From: Ustilaginoidea virens | Taxonomy: Eukaryota > Ascomycota > Sordariomycetes > Hypocreales > Clavicipitaceae | Assembly: GCF_000687475.1 (NCBI RefSeq) | Contig: NC_057318.1 | Coordinates: 4,960,001-5,024,000, forward strand | Reading direction: 5' to 3' | Length of the DNA stretch: 64,000 nucleotides | Part shown: positions 10,562 to 21,910 of the stretch, one piece after another | Position numbering within the stretch: position 1 is the stretch's first letter | Layout: each line of letters opens with the position of its first letter | The notes under the pieces: model-generated | Seen by the model: only the letters and a program-made list of their open reading frames with translations | Databases searched by the model: none | What the model was told of the DNA's origin: nothing | Position numbers and translations under genes: made by a program

Positions 10562-12108
10562 TTAAGTCGGTTGGTAGACCTGAAACGAGCCAAACTCCCA
10601 ATATGCCGTCTTGAACGAATCTGGCTGGTTGGCAACAAGATCCTGACAAGTGCCGGGGCCTAAAACCGAGTCAGCTGCTCTCCTTCTCCCTCTGGACCCT
10701 TTTTTTTTTTTTTTTTTTTTCCTGCTTTTCCTCTTCTTTTCTCGTGGTGACAGCTTGGTCACATCTCCATTCCATACATAAGTAGGTCAGCCAACTTACA
10801 CCCAGACTTGTCCCAGCTCCCGTAGACCAAGTCCCCGCATAGATCAATGTTGGCGATTATAGAGTGGTTCTTGAAGTGGGAGCCAATGTCGCAATCTGTG
10901 CCGGGAAAATCAGCAGCGGCAACTCCCCATCCAGCAGGGTTAGGCTTCCCGCTCGTAATATCGGCGGGGACGGCGTTCCTGGCAAACTGCCACATTCGAA
11001 TGCCCGCGCTTCGCCACTCCACAGCCACGACGCTACCGCCGGCCGAGTTCAGGGTGGCTCCGTACGTTGGACCAGGTCCCTGGACGCCGCATCCGGCGTT
11101 CTTGTCGACGCTGTGGTCGCAATTGTCTTGGATGGCGGTGCCGGTTTGCTTGCGCACGACGCCCATGGAGCAGCCGCCGGTGGTGTGGAGGGTCATGGCG
11201 TTGCCAGCGGTTCCCTGGTTGATGGACTCCATGATGTCGATTTCTCCATTGTCGGGCCAGTGGTACGGGTCTGTTAGCCACAGAGCGGGCCAGGCGCCGC
11301 ATGCGTACGGGGTGTGCCTGACGTCCAAGATGAAGAGACCGCCGTTGTACGTCTTTGTGGATTCGATACGTACGGAGAAGCGGCCCGTCGAGGCGTTGGG
11401 GTTGTCTTGGGGGCCCACGGCTGTGTCGACGCGGAGGACAGCCGCGCTGGGGGTGGCGTACGTGAGGTTCTATGAGCGGCATGTAAGCACGATTGCCATG
11501 TTTGGCATGGGAAGCAGGACGGAAAGCAAGACGGCATGGTTTGGGGTTCCGAGGTGGAAACTGCGTCAACTTACCCGTTGGGTGGCTTCGGCGTGAGGCA
11601 CGTAGTGAACAAACCCGTGGGCTATTCCATAGCGAATGGTCAGAAGGAAAAGGGAATAGAAGAGAGAGAAAAGACGTCACATAAAGTACTTGTGCGCGCG
11701 CTTGTCTCGTTCTTTTGACGTACCAGGGTCGTAGCCAGTTCTATAGTTGAACTGGTCAAAAAAGGTCTCGCCCGCATCTAGATTCCGCGTCAGCAAGACA
11801 CGCGAGACGCTTCACAGCAAAAGGCGGCGATCAGAGTTACACGTGTCTTGCAAGCTGTAATTCAGGGCCGAATAATCCGGGTATGCCTTTTTCTTGGTCA
11901 CAGTCGCAGCCACAGCAATGACGATGACTATGACGACGGCGGCGGCGCAAAGCCAAGTCCAAACCCTCCTCGTCCAGAACCGCGGGTTCCACCAGGGTCG
12001 TCTCGTTGCCACGGGTCGATGCCCGGCCCCGTCGTACTGTAGGGCTTCATAGCGTGGGGGTTGCATTTCCGCGGAATGCACCTCTTGGCGGTATCGGGCG
12101 GGATGCAT
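10562..12108 (-). CDS. GH16-family glucanase with N-terminal membrane anchor
   Basis: Predicted endo-1,3(4)-beta-glucanase-like glycoside hydrolase of family 16, acting on cell-wall glucan outside the cell. Five exons: 12108-11841, 11777-11724, 11621-11575, 11469-10800 and 10659-10562, 378 residues. All introns are GT-AG and restore the family sequence: NYRTGYDPAHGFVHYV across intron 2, and SGCPGTCQDLVANQPDSF across the last. The catalytic block is GEIDIMES (E-x-D-x-x-E), with WPALWLTDP before it and MTLHTTGGCSM after it. The N-terminus lacks a cleavable signal. A basic cytosolic part (RRPWWNPRFWTRR) precedes one hydrophobic helix, suggesting a type II membrane protein. A second Met at 12066 is an equally possible start. 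Substrate is inferred from the family only. Confidence 0.87.
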
Positions 12109-12532
12109 TCCCGGCGGTCCCTCTGCCGCTTCTCTTCTCGTTGGTTTTTAGTTTTGCGCGAAATCCCCTTGAGGAATCGACCCGCGAGCCGCAAAGGAAC
12201 GAATCTGCCCAACAGGTTACCTTGTCGACGAGCTCGGCCTTCTTCCGGCTTGGTGGTGAACGGGGGGCGCCAGGGCACACGCGACGGCGAGTCCGCGGCG
12301 GCGCCAGTTGGACGCGAGCTAAACGCGCGGCTTGGTCACGGGAGGAAGCGAAAAAAGACGAATATTTTACTACGGAGCAGGACAAGGCAAGCCGGTGGCG
12401 GCAGGGCGAAGAAGGGACTGTGGCTTGGTGCAGCACCCGGACCGAGACCAATTTTGATACGGCGCAGCAATGGATGAGACGGGTTGTTGATTGAGGGCGG
12501 GATTCGAAAAAAGAAACCACACCACCCCGAGC

Positions 12533-12578
12533 TGTTTTGCTGTTTTGTTTTGTTTTGTTTTGTTTTGTTTTGTTTTGC
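12533..12578. repeat. TTTTG pentanucleotide microsatellite
   Basis: About eight copies of TTTTG with one irregular unit at the left end, in the upstream region of the GH16 gene. Confidence 0.95.
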
Positions 12579-12786
12579 CTTGGGTACATCCGACGAACCT
12601 CTCGGGGCGTTCGCGAACGACTGAACCTGCAGGGTTGCCTGCAGACAAAAGAGAAGTTGTGTTTGAGTTGTCGTTTCACCTCGTCTACACGCAATCGGTC
12701 AGAGGGTAGGATAAGCACTCTCTGCTCGAGCACGGCTGGCACACGGAGAAACGCCGACACCTCACGCTAGACGGCAAGTACCTAGG

Positions 12787-12812
12787 AGGTAGGTAAGAAT
12801 AGCTACCTACCT
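12787..12812. repeat. Inverted repeat AGGTAGGTA / TACCTACCT
   Basis: Nine-base arms separated by eight bases. It is a TACCTAGGTA-like element of the kind scattered through many hypocrealean intergenic regions. No function can be read from it. Confidence 0.8.
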
Positions 12813-13299
12813 AAGAACAAACGAGCCTGAGGGCAACGTACCGTCGTCGTCGTCATGCATGTTTGCACCAGGCAAGCATCTTTCTCCAATCGGGTCCTGC
12901 TCCAGAGTGGCAGACCAAGACCCAAGGCCAAGCATGCAAAAGAGTTTGACCAACGCAGCCTTTGCCGGACCTGGAGACTCGCAGTGCCACGGGCAGCGGA
13001 AAGAAGAGCCAAACACTAGGTGCTCGGTACTCGGTAGCGAAGAGGGGAGATGCCAATGGAACAGCGCCAACTTGCAGGCGTCAGAGTCGGAATACGGGAT
13101 CCCGGCAGACACCCTGACACCCCGACACCCCGACACCCCGTTCATAGCCCCTGCGCTTCCAAGACGGGCTGGGCTGATGATGGAGCGGGGAGTCGGAGGT
13201 ACGGGGCTCGGAGCACATGGACGTGCGGACGTGGGCTGGGCAAGCCAGGGTCTCGTGTGCGGATGGATGTTTGAGTTCCGGTCGGTGTTTGCCTCTTCT

Positions 13300-13335
13300 C
13301 TTGTCTCTCGTCTCTCGTCTCTCGTCTCTCGTCTG
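13300..13335. repeat. GTCTCTC tandem repeat
   Basis: About five copies of the heptamer CTCGTCT/GTCTCTC in non-coding DNA. Confidence 0.9.
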
Positions 13336-13792
13336 CTGCGCAGAAAACTGGCATCGGCTAGGCGACTTCAAGCCGTGATTACTAAGCTGGCACGAGCACC
13401 TGGGCAACAAATTGACGTGTTTCATCTCCTACATCCAGTCCTTACACCCACGGCCACCCACCCACATTCAACAAATGTTTCATCGACATGAGGAATAGTA
13501 CAAACAACAAGCCCCAGAATGACGCCCGCCAAGGCAGCTACTCGGCACCCAATGCGTGTACGCTCAGCCCAGTCGAGTCGCCAGGAGAACCCGCCCTCGA
13601 GAGATGCGCCGTCTCCTCGGCTTCGCAGCGCAGCATCGCAGCGCAGCATCGCAGCGAAGCATCCATCGCCGCTCGCATAATGTCCCTTGCTTCCTCGCAC
13701 CACGCAACACGCACCATGCCACACGCAAAACTCGTCAGATAGACTCGGTACCAAGCCACCCATCGTGCACGTCTACGCCCCCGGCTGTGAAA

Positions 13793-14347
13793 TCAGCATG
13801 CTCCAGCCGGCTGCTCCAGCGAAAACGTCTTCGTCACCGCCACCGCGCAGCACAACCACGCCCCCAGGTCCGTCGTCAGCAACCTCGTCATGTTCCACCC
13901 CAACCACTCGCCCTGCGCCTCCACGTTCCTGTGCCCCGGCTCGGCGCGCTTTCTCTCCATCGGCCTCCCGCCCTCGTCGTCCATCATGAACTTGATCAGA
14001 GGGGCCACAAACGGCGCAAAGACCAGGTGGCCGACTGCTAATCCCGCCGTGGCAGCGTACCACGGCAGAGCACCGCGCCTCCGCAGCAAGTCCTTGTTCC
14101 ACACCATGGCCCCGATGCTTGTCCACGTCGTGATTCCCAGTAGGCCAATGACCTGGGTCAGGCCCCAGGGGAACATGACTCTCCAGTACGTGGGCAAGAT
14201 GGCATTGCCCCGATCGCGCAGCTCCGCGTGGGTGAGGATGCCCAGGAAGACGTGCTGGTCCCATGCGAACAGGAGGGAGCATGTGGACGAGACGAACGGC
14301 GACAGCAGGAGAGTCTTTTTGGCGTCGAAGAAGGTGCCGGATGCCAT
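13793..14347 (-). CDS. Small multi-pass membrane protein, uncharacterised
   Basis: Predicted 184 residues with about four hydrophobic segments: one after the first ten residues (LLLSPFVSSTCSLLFAW), then WGLTQVIGLLGITTW, WYAATAGLAVGHLVFAPFV and a final LGAWLCCAVAVT. A hydrophilic loop (MERKRAEPGHRNVEAQGE) precedes the last segment, followed by WNMTRLLTTD. Length, four-helix layout and an Asn/Arg-containing motif before the last helix recall the fungal DUF1772 / anthrone-oxygenase-like family, but I do not see a decisive signature. The start at 14347 (MASGTFFDAKK) was chosen because the frame upstream is basic, low-complexity and repetitive. The gene stands alone with no obvious biosynthetic neighbours. 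Confidence 0.6.
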   Translation of the reverse strand: MASGTFFDAKKTLLLSPFVSSTCSLLFAWDQHVFLGILTHAELRDRGNAILPTYWRVMFPWGLTQVIGLLGITTWTSIGAMVWNKDLLRRRGALPWYAATAGLAVGHLVFAPFVAPLIKFMMDDEGGRPMERKRAEPGHRNVEAQGEWLGWNMTRLLTTDLGAWLCCAVAVTKTFSLEQPAGAC

Positions 14348-14989
14348 ACCGAGAGGCGCGAGGCGCGAGGCGCGAGGCGTCCTATGTCTCGTCCTTTTTT
14401 CCCCCCTTTGGCTTTTCTGCGACTTCCGTACTCCGTGCAGCGCGGCGAATGTCCCGTAATGGGCGAAAACGTGTCTCACCTCGGGACGACAAACGGGATT
14501 GTGCTGAGCCTGCTGAGCCTGCTGAGCCTGCTGGGTGGAAAAATGTTTGCTTGCTTGCTTTCAAGACGGCAAAGACGCTCGAGTCCAATTGCCCAATAAA
14601 AAGCTGGAACAGAGGTGCTCAGGCCACAGGCTGACCCACATGACCTGGATGCCTCTTCGCACTTGCTCATGCAGGCTTGCACAACATCAACATCACCACC
14701 CGACCGCCCCTGTAGATCAACCAGTTGACCTCTTCTGCTTCTGCAGCCAGATATCGACCGACGGATGCATCGTCTTTCTTTCCGGCCTTGCGCCACGTTG
14801 CGTACCAGCAGTCAACTGCCCATTCTACACTGTAAACCGTAATGTACAAGGTGGCAAGTACGCGAATCAGCATCCCCTAAATCCCCCCAAATCTTTCAAA
14901 TCTTCCACGACATGTACCGCGCTATGGAGAAAGGGCAAGAAAGATGGGATTTGAAACCGAGACAAAGGAGAAGAAAAGGAAGAGAGCCA
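14348..14989. other. Intergenic region with short repeats
   Basis: No gene seen. There is a GAGGCGC repeat near 14348-14377 just upstream of the small membrane-protein gene, and a 9-bp repeat GAGCCTGCT (about three copies) near 14505-14531. Confidence 0.6.
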
Positions 14990-16845
14990 TCAATCCTCTT
15001 CGTCGTCTACCCGCGGCCGTTTGGAATGGCGGCTTTCTTCCTCTTGCAGCCCATATCCCCTCTTTGATGAGGAGCTTTGATCGACTTCTGACAGAAACTT
15101 GTCCACGTTGAATGGATCAGCAGCGTCTTTTTCAAACTGCACGGGGCCTTCTCGAGCCTGACAAGTGAAAACACACATGTTAGCTTGTCCTGTTGGCGCT
15201 TTTTGCCGGCGACCATGACAAGGATTAAACGTACCTCTGCATCACCGACGCCCTTGAAAGTCCCCTTACCGAGCGCTTCTCCGAATCGGCTTGCTTTCTG
15301 AATCTTGGCCATCTCCTTGTCGCCTGCTTCAGGGTCGTCCTCCTCGTCGTTCGCGCGTGGTCTGTAAATGCTGCTAATGGCGTCCTGGGCGGCAAATAAA
15401 GGTTTGTCGTAATGGTTATCTTCGTTGAAGCCGCTGTCGAAGCCGCTGGTTTGGTTGAACAGCCTCGAGTCGTACATTGTCTCTTTTGACTGGGTTGGCT
15501 TCGCAAGGCCTAGCGCAATCTTCTCCGATATGTCGCGGTTTTGTTCTCTCGCCATGACCTGCATACGCCGTTCTGCACCCATGCGATTCTGCCGGAGTTT
15601 CCTCTCCTCCTCCTTGTGTTTTTCGCGCCGAGCTTTCTCGCGTTCGCGAATTTCCGAATCTTCGCTGTCGGATGCCTCTGACTCGCTGTAGCTCCTTGAT
15701 CGTGAGTATCTAGAGTCTCTGGAATCCCTCGAATCTTGTGATCGTCTGCGTCCCCTTCCCCGTCCCCGTCCCCGTCCACCGCCAGCAGGAGCAGCAGCAG
15801 CACGTTCGTCCCTAGCCTTTTGGGCAAGTGCTCGGAGATTTTCGTCCTTTTGCGCCTTCTCCTTCTCAGCCAACCTCTGCTGCATCAGAGCCCTCTGTTG
15901 AACCTCCTCTCGCGCATGTCTCTCCGCCATCTTGACGGCTTCGGCAAACTGGGCATGCTTATCGTTGATGGAGATGTCTTGCAAGCCACGGCCATCCGCG
16001 GCAAGACGCTTGTCCAGAGGAACGGTGAAGCCCTTTGGGTTCTTCCAGTTGGACACTGGCGGGGGGATCTTCCACATCTCCTGGTCCTCGGCCGTGAGCT
16101 TTCGAGGCGGGGAATGCATCACGGGCGGAGGGGGAGACGGCGGGCCTCGAGGGATCTTTTTGTGCTTGAACTTTGGCGGTTCCATCGGGTCCCGCTGCCG
16201 TTCGACAATCTTCATGATGCGGTCTTGCTTCTTCGAGTTGTCGCCCATCTGGCTGGCAGGCGTGTACCGCACAAAGGTGGGATCGTTCCTCTGCCCTACA
16301 TTGATGTTTTTGGGTCGCTGCGCAGCGACAGCCCCGCTCACGAGCGCGGCGAGGGCATTCTTGGTCTTCTCGGTCGTTGCGGCGACAGAATCCTTGTCCG
16401 GGCGAGACAGATCGATCTCCCCAGCATCGGCACGCTGCCGTAAGGGAATGAGGTCTTTAAAGGACGTGTGTATGATGCGTCCTTGACCATGACCTTGCCG
16501 AGCGATCGCGTCGTACCTGACTTTGCCTTCTGCATCCACCTGCACCGTCAAAGCGTTGCTCGTTGTCGCGTTCTTCTTCCCCATGTCCAAGGGATACTGG
16601 GCCACGGGGATCTCGGGGAAAGCGCCGCCATCGCCAAAATCCTCTTGCGACCGTGGCCGCCAACCCGCGCGCTGTCCATACGCCGGAGGGCCTGATCGCT
16701 TGAGCACAATCTGGGTCTCGTCAATCTGTCCGGCACCGACAATGCGAGGTCCTCGCTGTTGTGTCCGTGTGGGCGCCTCCTCATCCTCTCCTGTGTATTT
16801 GGGTTTCGGCAGCGAAGCCTGCAGCGAAGCAGCAATCGACGCCAT
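14990..16845 (-). CDS. PRP45: Pre-mRNA-processing protein 45 (SNW1/SKIP family)
   Basis: Spliceosomal SNW-domain protein that joins the activated spliceosome with the NineTeen complex and also couples to transcription. Exons are 16845-15235 and 15157-14990, 592 residues, typical for filamentous fungi. The intron (GTACGT donor, GTCAG acceptor) joins KGVGDAE to AREGPVQFEKDAADPF, a conserved SKIP C-terminal block. Seen features: an N-terminal GPRIVGAGQIDETQIVLKR stretch; the SNW core with YDAIARQGHGQGRIIHTSFK; the PPVSNWKNPKGF signature (the S-N-W that names the family); a charged coiled-coil region with a GRGRGRGRRR patch; an Arg/Ser segment (SRDSRDSRYSRSRSYSES); and an acidic C-terminus with a KRPRVD nuclear-signal-like motif. 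The start is the first Met, followed by a normal fungal SKIP N-terminus. Confidence 0.94.
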
Positions 16846-17583
16846 TCTATCGTCGGAATCGGAGCGGGAAGGTGAGGCAAACCGTGTGAAGGTGAAGCAG
16901 GACAGATGCAGGACGTGGGTTCTTGGACGGGGTCAATTTCATATGTGGCGTGGCGCATGCTGGATGTGGCTTAGCTACCAGACCTCTGACCGAGGAGGTA
17001 AAGTACCTTAGGTAGGAAGGTACCTAAGGTAGCTGGACCAAGTCGACTCCAGACCCTGTAGTCTGGATCGATACAACATTGTTCTTAGATGTTTGAATAA
17101 AAGGAGAAAGGGGAGAAGAGAAAAAAGACAAAAAATAGTCAGGTTGATACTAGACACTTGTTTCTTGAGCACTATACCTAGGGGTGTATCATTTTCAGAT
17201 TGCTCCAAGGTCCAGGTAGGGGAACAAGTGTCTGGAATATCGGGATACGGGGCCAATAAGCACGAGCTGTTTTCACTCCATCACATCAGAAACTTGCCAG
17301 AGACGATGAAGCGACAAAGAGTGGCATACCACGGACCAACCGAGTTTTTTATTTTTTTTGTTTCACCCATCGTGCTAGCATCAAATATGGAGCGCGCTTG
17401 TCTTCTTTTTGCGTGATTGGGTTTGTCCACCTCGACCGCCAACAAGAACCACGATGGCCAGGGTCTTTGCTCATTACTATACATGTCATTCAATGCTGGC
17501 TACCGCCTCCTTCTGCCCTTTCCTATATATGCGCCTCGTGACATCTTAACCAAGAAAAATCTGCCCCCTCCCCGTGCAAGCAA
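16846..17583. other. Intergenic region PRP45-p24
   Basis: Upstream DNA of PRP45 and 3' DNA of the p24 gene. It holds a perfect 11-bp inverted repeat at 17004-17031. No gene seen. Confidence 0.65.
17004..17031. repeat. Perfect inverted repeat TACCTTAGGTA / TACCTAAGGTA
   Basis: Eleven-base arms with a GGAAGG loop, 160 bp upstream of the PRP45 start codon. It could form a hairpin or bind a dimeric factor; nothing in the sequence decides this. Confidence 0.85.
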
Positions 17584-18436
17584 CTAGACATAGCCCTTGC
17601 GTGCGCCCTTTGAAACCCGGTTGTTAGCAGCCGTCTGGTTGAAAGATGGGGAGACCGAGACGTACCTGGAAGAAAAACCTGACGACAAACACCTGCAGAG
17701 CACCCATACAGATGATCAAACCAATCTGAATCATGCTAAAGTTGACGATTCGCTTCTCCGTGCTATGAACAGTAGAGAAGTTTCGGTTCTCTCGGGTTCG
17801 AAAGTATTTTTGATTCCGCGAAACGGTGGAAAACAGGCTGGAGATCTTCATGATGGAATCCTCCAGAGACGACATCTGCTCCGGAGAGGTGCCCTGCTTG
17901 GAAGGCAGCTGCGCAGTTCGCAGTTCGTCCTCGACCTGGCTTGCCCTGTCAGTCGCGGACTCATGCACCACAACCAGCCTCACCACCACTACTACTGTAC
18001 GCTGTGACTGACCGAAATGTCGAAATCGACATGTTTCCCAGCAAAGGTGCTCATGTCATTGTCAAAGCAGAAGGAATATTCTCCCGCGTGCTGGGCCGTG
18101 AAGACGAAATCACCCTGGCGCTCCCTTTCGCCTTGCAACACGACTTTGCCGTTGGGACCTTCAACGAGGTAATCGACGTCGAACGAACCGCCCGATTGGA
18201 CCTGCAATGCATTGTCCAGATTAGCACGGCAAAGAAGAAAAGCCGAGTCGCGCTTGTCTGAGCATGTCGGGCCATCTTCATACCGCAAAATAGAACGCAA
18301 CCTTCTCGTTGTCCTTTTTGGTCTCGGCATAGAAGCAGGCCTTCTCGTTGGCGCCGAGCCTGTAGGTCAGAGCGGTGGCGGTAACATCGGTAGCCAGGCA
18401 AGCAATCACGCCCGTTGCTATCGTCGACAGTCTCAT
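17584..18436 (-). CDS. p24 family cargo receptor (emp24/gp25L/ERP type)
   Basis: Type I membrane protein that cycles in COPII/COPI vesicles between ER and Golgi and helps export GPI-anchored and other cargo. Exons are 18436-18284, 18201-18013, 17935-17666 and 17607-17584, 211 residues, the usual p24 size. The N-terminus has a signal peptide (MRLSTIATGVIACLATDVTA). Next is the GOLD domain with two Cys, KACFYAE and YSFCFDND, then GSFDVDYLVEGPNGKVV and FDIS. A coiled-coil membrane-proximal part follows, then one transmembrane helix and the tail FFFQGARKGYV. That tail has the FF pair and a basic residue expected for coat binding. All introns are GT-AG (donors GTATGA, GTCAGT, GTACGT). Which p24 subfamily (Emp24, Erv25 or Erp) is not settled from the sequence alone. 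Confidence 0.9.
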
Positions 18437-19123
18437 CGTTGCTGCTTGGAGTCGTGTGTTGTCGCGTGCAACAAGTTCTCAGGTCGACCACGTCCGCAAA
18501 GGGGGGGGGGGGGGAGGGGGGGGTGAGGTCTCGGTCGGATACGTCTTTTGTGCACCGTGGCTTCCTCCCTGGCGGTAATCATGTCTGACGGGTTCTGCAA
18601 TCCTGCATGCAGCAAAAGGGGCCACGCTTGCAACTTGCGCGCACTGCGGCTCGGAGCCGGATTTTCGCACGCACCGGCCAAGTTGGCCCAACCAGATGCC
18701 AGGGAGGGGCGAATGCCCCCCCCCCCTCCCCCGGAAACCCACCACAGCAGCAGCGCTAGTGAGGCTCTGGCTCCACCTGGAGTCTGTGAGCTTCCGATTT
18801 ATTAAACACGCTTGCTCCGTACCAATAGCATGAGCATGACGTGCGTCGCTTTTCAGGGAGCCTTTTAGCTTTGCAATGACATTTTGTTGATGCTCTTGAT
18901 GAGTCTTAACTGCTCGCCCACTTCCCACCTGCTGGCACAACATCGCCTCTCCAACACCTCTCGCTATTTTCTCCCACTCTTTCTCTGTTCACCCTTTCCC
19001 CCCCCTTTTCATCCTGCTTCGTAATGTTCAGTTGCCTGATGGCATGATATTTGATTCATTTCAAACTGCCAGACTCTTTGTCCACCATAGGCTCTCCACT
19101 AAACACGTCATTCTTCTCAAAAA
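18437..19123. promoter_or_regulatory. Divergent promoter region p24 / PhoD-like phosphatase
   Basis: Between two divergent start codons. It holds G-rich (18499-18523) and C-rich (about 18716-18731) homopolymer stretches, and pyrimidine-rich stretches just upstream of 19124, common in fungal promoters. No specific operator recognised. Confidence 0.5.
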
Positions 19124-21164
19124 ATGTCCGCTCAGACGACAATTACCAAGGCGACCTCAGTTGCCTTGAGGATTTCCGCTATTATATTCTTTCGCTTTGT
19201 GAGTCTTCCCGCTTCTCATGCGCATGATGCATCTCGTAACTAATGTCTCGCCTAGTTTCCCGTACGCCTTGTTCCAAGCCGAAGTCTCTTTGAACCACGA
19301 AGCTAATCTTGCCCTCGCAGGCACGCTTGCCCTCCATTATCTTTGCGCTCTTTGCCATCTATATTCCAGCCTTTGTCGCTAGCTATCTGAGCGGTCCTCA
19401 GGCTCTGGTGGTCGATGATGAAGTCGATCTAACCGTCAAGCGTACCATAATATCGCCCGAAACCCCACTGTTGTCGGAAAATGAGCAGGTGTTGGAGCCC
19501 GAGATTATCGCGGACGAGGTCGAAATTGAAGAGAAAATCATATTGGAAGAAAAATATGAGCCCTCGTGGAAAACATTGCTTTACGGAACGGCCAACGCTT
19601 CGCGGCCCAAGGTCTCCCTCCTCACTTTTCTTATCAACATGGTGCTCGTTGGCTTGACTGTAGATGCGCTATATCGAGCGCGCTGGTACTATCCTGCCAA
19701 AGACCTCTCGTTTGTTCGGCTAGGATATGTTTCTCCCGGTGAAGCTCGATTCCTCATTCGAGAACCAAATAACGAGCGACTCCCCGTGACTTTACAGATT
19801 CGTGCCAAGAGCTCTGAGCTGCTCCTGGACCATTCTCCCTGGGAAATCGCTGCCAAAGTTCAACTGACGACAAATGAGACGGACTTTACCGAGGCAGTCA
19901 CTGTTGCCCTCGCGCATTCGGAACAGCGGTGGTATGAGTGGAAAACCTCCAACAACTTCACTGGCGAGTTCCTGGCACCCCCCAAACCTGGCGACATGCC
20001 AACGTTCCATGGCGGAAAGTTCACGTTCCTCTCAACCTCCTGCATTCTACCCCGTTTTCCGTATAATCCTGTGGACCATGCGCTTGCAATTCCTGGGCTT
20101 CGTCATCTCGCCAGAATGCTGCCCAATCTCGGAGCTCAGTTCATGCTGTTCCTGGGCGACTTCATATATATAGACGTCCCTGAGCGATTTGGCAAGTCTA
20201 CGGAGGAGTATCGCATGCAGTACAGGCAGGTATACGCTTCACCGGACTGGGCGCCCGTGGGACAAAATCTGAGCTGGATCCACGTTCTAGATGATCACGA
20301 GATATCCAATGATTGGTCTTCCAACAAGACTGGAATCTATGAGGCCGCCGTTGGTCCTTGGCATACATACCAGGCAGCAGTGAACCCGCCTGCCGCTGTC
20401 ATGGCTGGGACGAGAGGACAGCGACGCAAGGATGCTACGTGGTACGAATTCGTTCAAGGGCCCGCCAGCTTCTTTCTGTTGGACACCAGAAGCCACAGGT
20501 CAAGCAACGGCATCCCTTTCGACGATGAGCACAAGACCATGCTTGGGCCAGATCAATTGGCTGACTTGTTGGCTTGGCTGGCCCGCCCTGAGCCCAAAGG
20601 CGTGAAATGGAAGTTTGTGGCCTCGTCTGTCCCATTTACCAAGAACTGGCCCGTCAACGTCAAAGATACCTGGGGTGGATTTCTGGTTGAGCGAAAGAAG
20701 ATCCTCGAGGCCATGTGGAACGCCGGCGCTCATGGCACAACGGTAGTCATTCTTTCTGGTGACCGACATGAGTTTGCTGCCACCAAGTTTCCTCCACCTC
20801 CCGAATCTGAATGGTCCGAGTTGTCGGCTGCCTACGAATTTTCCACTTCTCCTCTGAATCAGTTCGCATCTCCCATTCCAACATACAAACAAACGGATGA
20901 CGAAGATGTACAGTTGAAGTAAGTATTCTTCCTTGACGCATCTACCGGAATAGTGGCATTAACCATGATGTCAGATATATTCCTTCTGGAAGCTCCAAGT
21001 TTGGCTCTTTCACCATCGAAAACGTAGATGGGAACAGCACGTTGCAGTACCGCCTTTTCATTGATGGAGAAGAACGGTGGACTACAAAGCTGATACAGGC
21101 GCCGGCTGTTGATGGCCCAAAAGCTGGCGGTGGCTCCTTCTGGGACCGAATCAAGTTCCTCTAA
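19124..21164 (+). CDS. Membrane-anchored PhoD-like metallophosphatase
   Basis: Predicted phosphoesterase of the PhoD/alkaline phosphatase D metallophosphatase family. Substrate unknown. Exons are 19124-19198, 19321-20918 and 20975-21164, 620 residues. The last intron (GTAAGT to GTCAG) links VQLK to YIPSGSSKFGSF in frame. Seen motifs: FLGDFIYIDVPERFG (metal-binding Asp), HVLDDHEISNDW (the LDDHE signature), LDTRSHRSSNG, and near the end VVILSGDRHEFAA (the GDRHE metal motif). At the N-terminus two hydrophobic segments (SIIFALFAIYIPAFVASYL and LLTFLINMVLVGLTV) suggest a membrane anchor, with the catalytic domain on one side. An alternative gene model adds a six-base microexon (TTTCCC at about 19257-19262) between GT/AG pairs without changing the frame. 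Confidence 0.87.
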
Positions 21165-21910
21165 TTTCTGGTAATTTGTCTGGTGGATTCATGTGCGGAG
21201 GGGATTCGGTAAAGAGAAGTGTTTGTTTTGGACGTTTTCGTTTCGGCATGATGATACCCGTATACTCAAATTTGAAAGTTGGGATCCAGTGCTTGCGGCA
21301 TACTTGGCTGACGGCCCAAAGACGAACTAGCCTAGCCTGATGGTTCGCCTCCACGACTTCTTGCCTAGAGACGTCAGGTCATCTACAGGCTCATGTCTGA
21401 CGCAGGGCAATCGATTCACCCCGAGATTGACGTGGCTAACGATTGACAGCCGGGCTGGCGCCTAAACCCCATGATCCATATGTGGGAATGGCAGATTGAC
21501 GTGTCATGGCCTTCTTCTTTTCTTTTCTTTCCGCCCTAATGATGTAGCAGCAATTTTGGATTTAACAGGGATTGGAGATGAACGAGTAGAGGTCGTATTT
21601 TTATTTTCTTTTTACGATCAATTCGAAGGGGGTCTGTTGCGCCAGACCAGTCGAGTTTCATCAGAGTTTACTCAGTCGTAGAAAGTTGAAACCTGGTGCG
21701 CCCACTTATTATGTAAACCGACAACCCGCCAGTGCAAGTGCAGCGCAAGTGCCGCCACAAGCTCTGGAAACTTTCTTTTCTCACCGCCTGCCCATGGCCC
21801 CTCGCGTCAAGAAAAATCACTCGGCAGAATCTTCGTAACTTTTTGCCACAACCTCTGGCAAGGTGGACAGCCCGTTTAAAACCACACACTACGTACATCT
21901 GCACAACACA
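21165..21910. other. Intergenic region PhoD-like - RRP15
   Basis: About 750 bp without a supported gene: 3' region of the phosphatase and promoter of RRP15. Confidence 0.6.

Larger units (their letters stand above)
12109..13792. other. Intergenic region, about 1.7 kb, without a supported gene
   Basis: Contains a (TTTTG)n microsatellite, an inverted AGGTAGGTA repeat, and GTCTCTC and ACACCCCG repeats. Open frames here (for example around 12860-13490) are low-complexity and have no recognisable domain. Confidence 0.6.

Noticed and set aside
12859..13491. A 210-residue plus-strand frame between GH16 and the small membrane protein
   Set aside because: Contains tandem repeats and no domain; composition resembles non-coding DNA.
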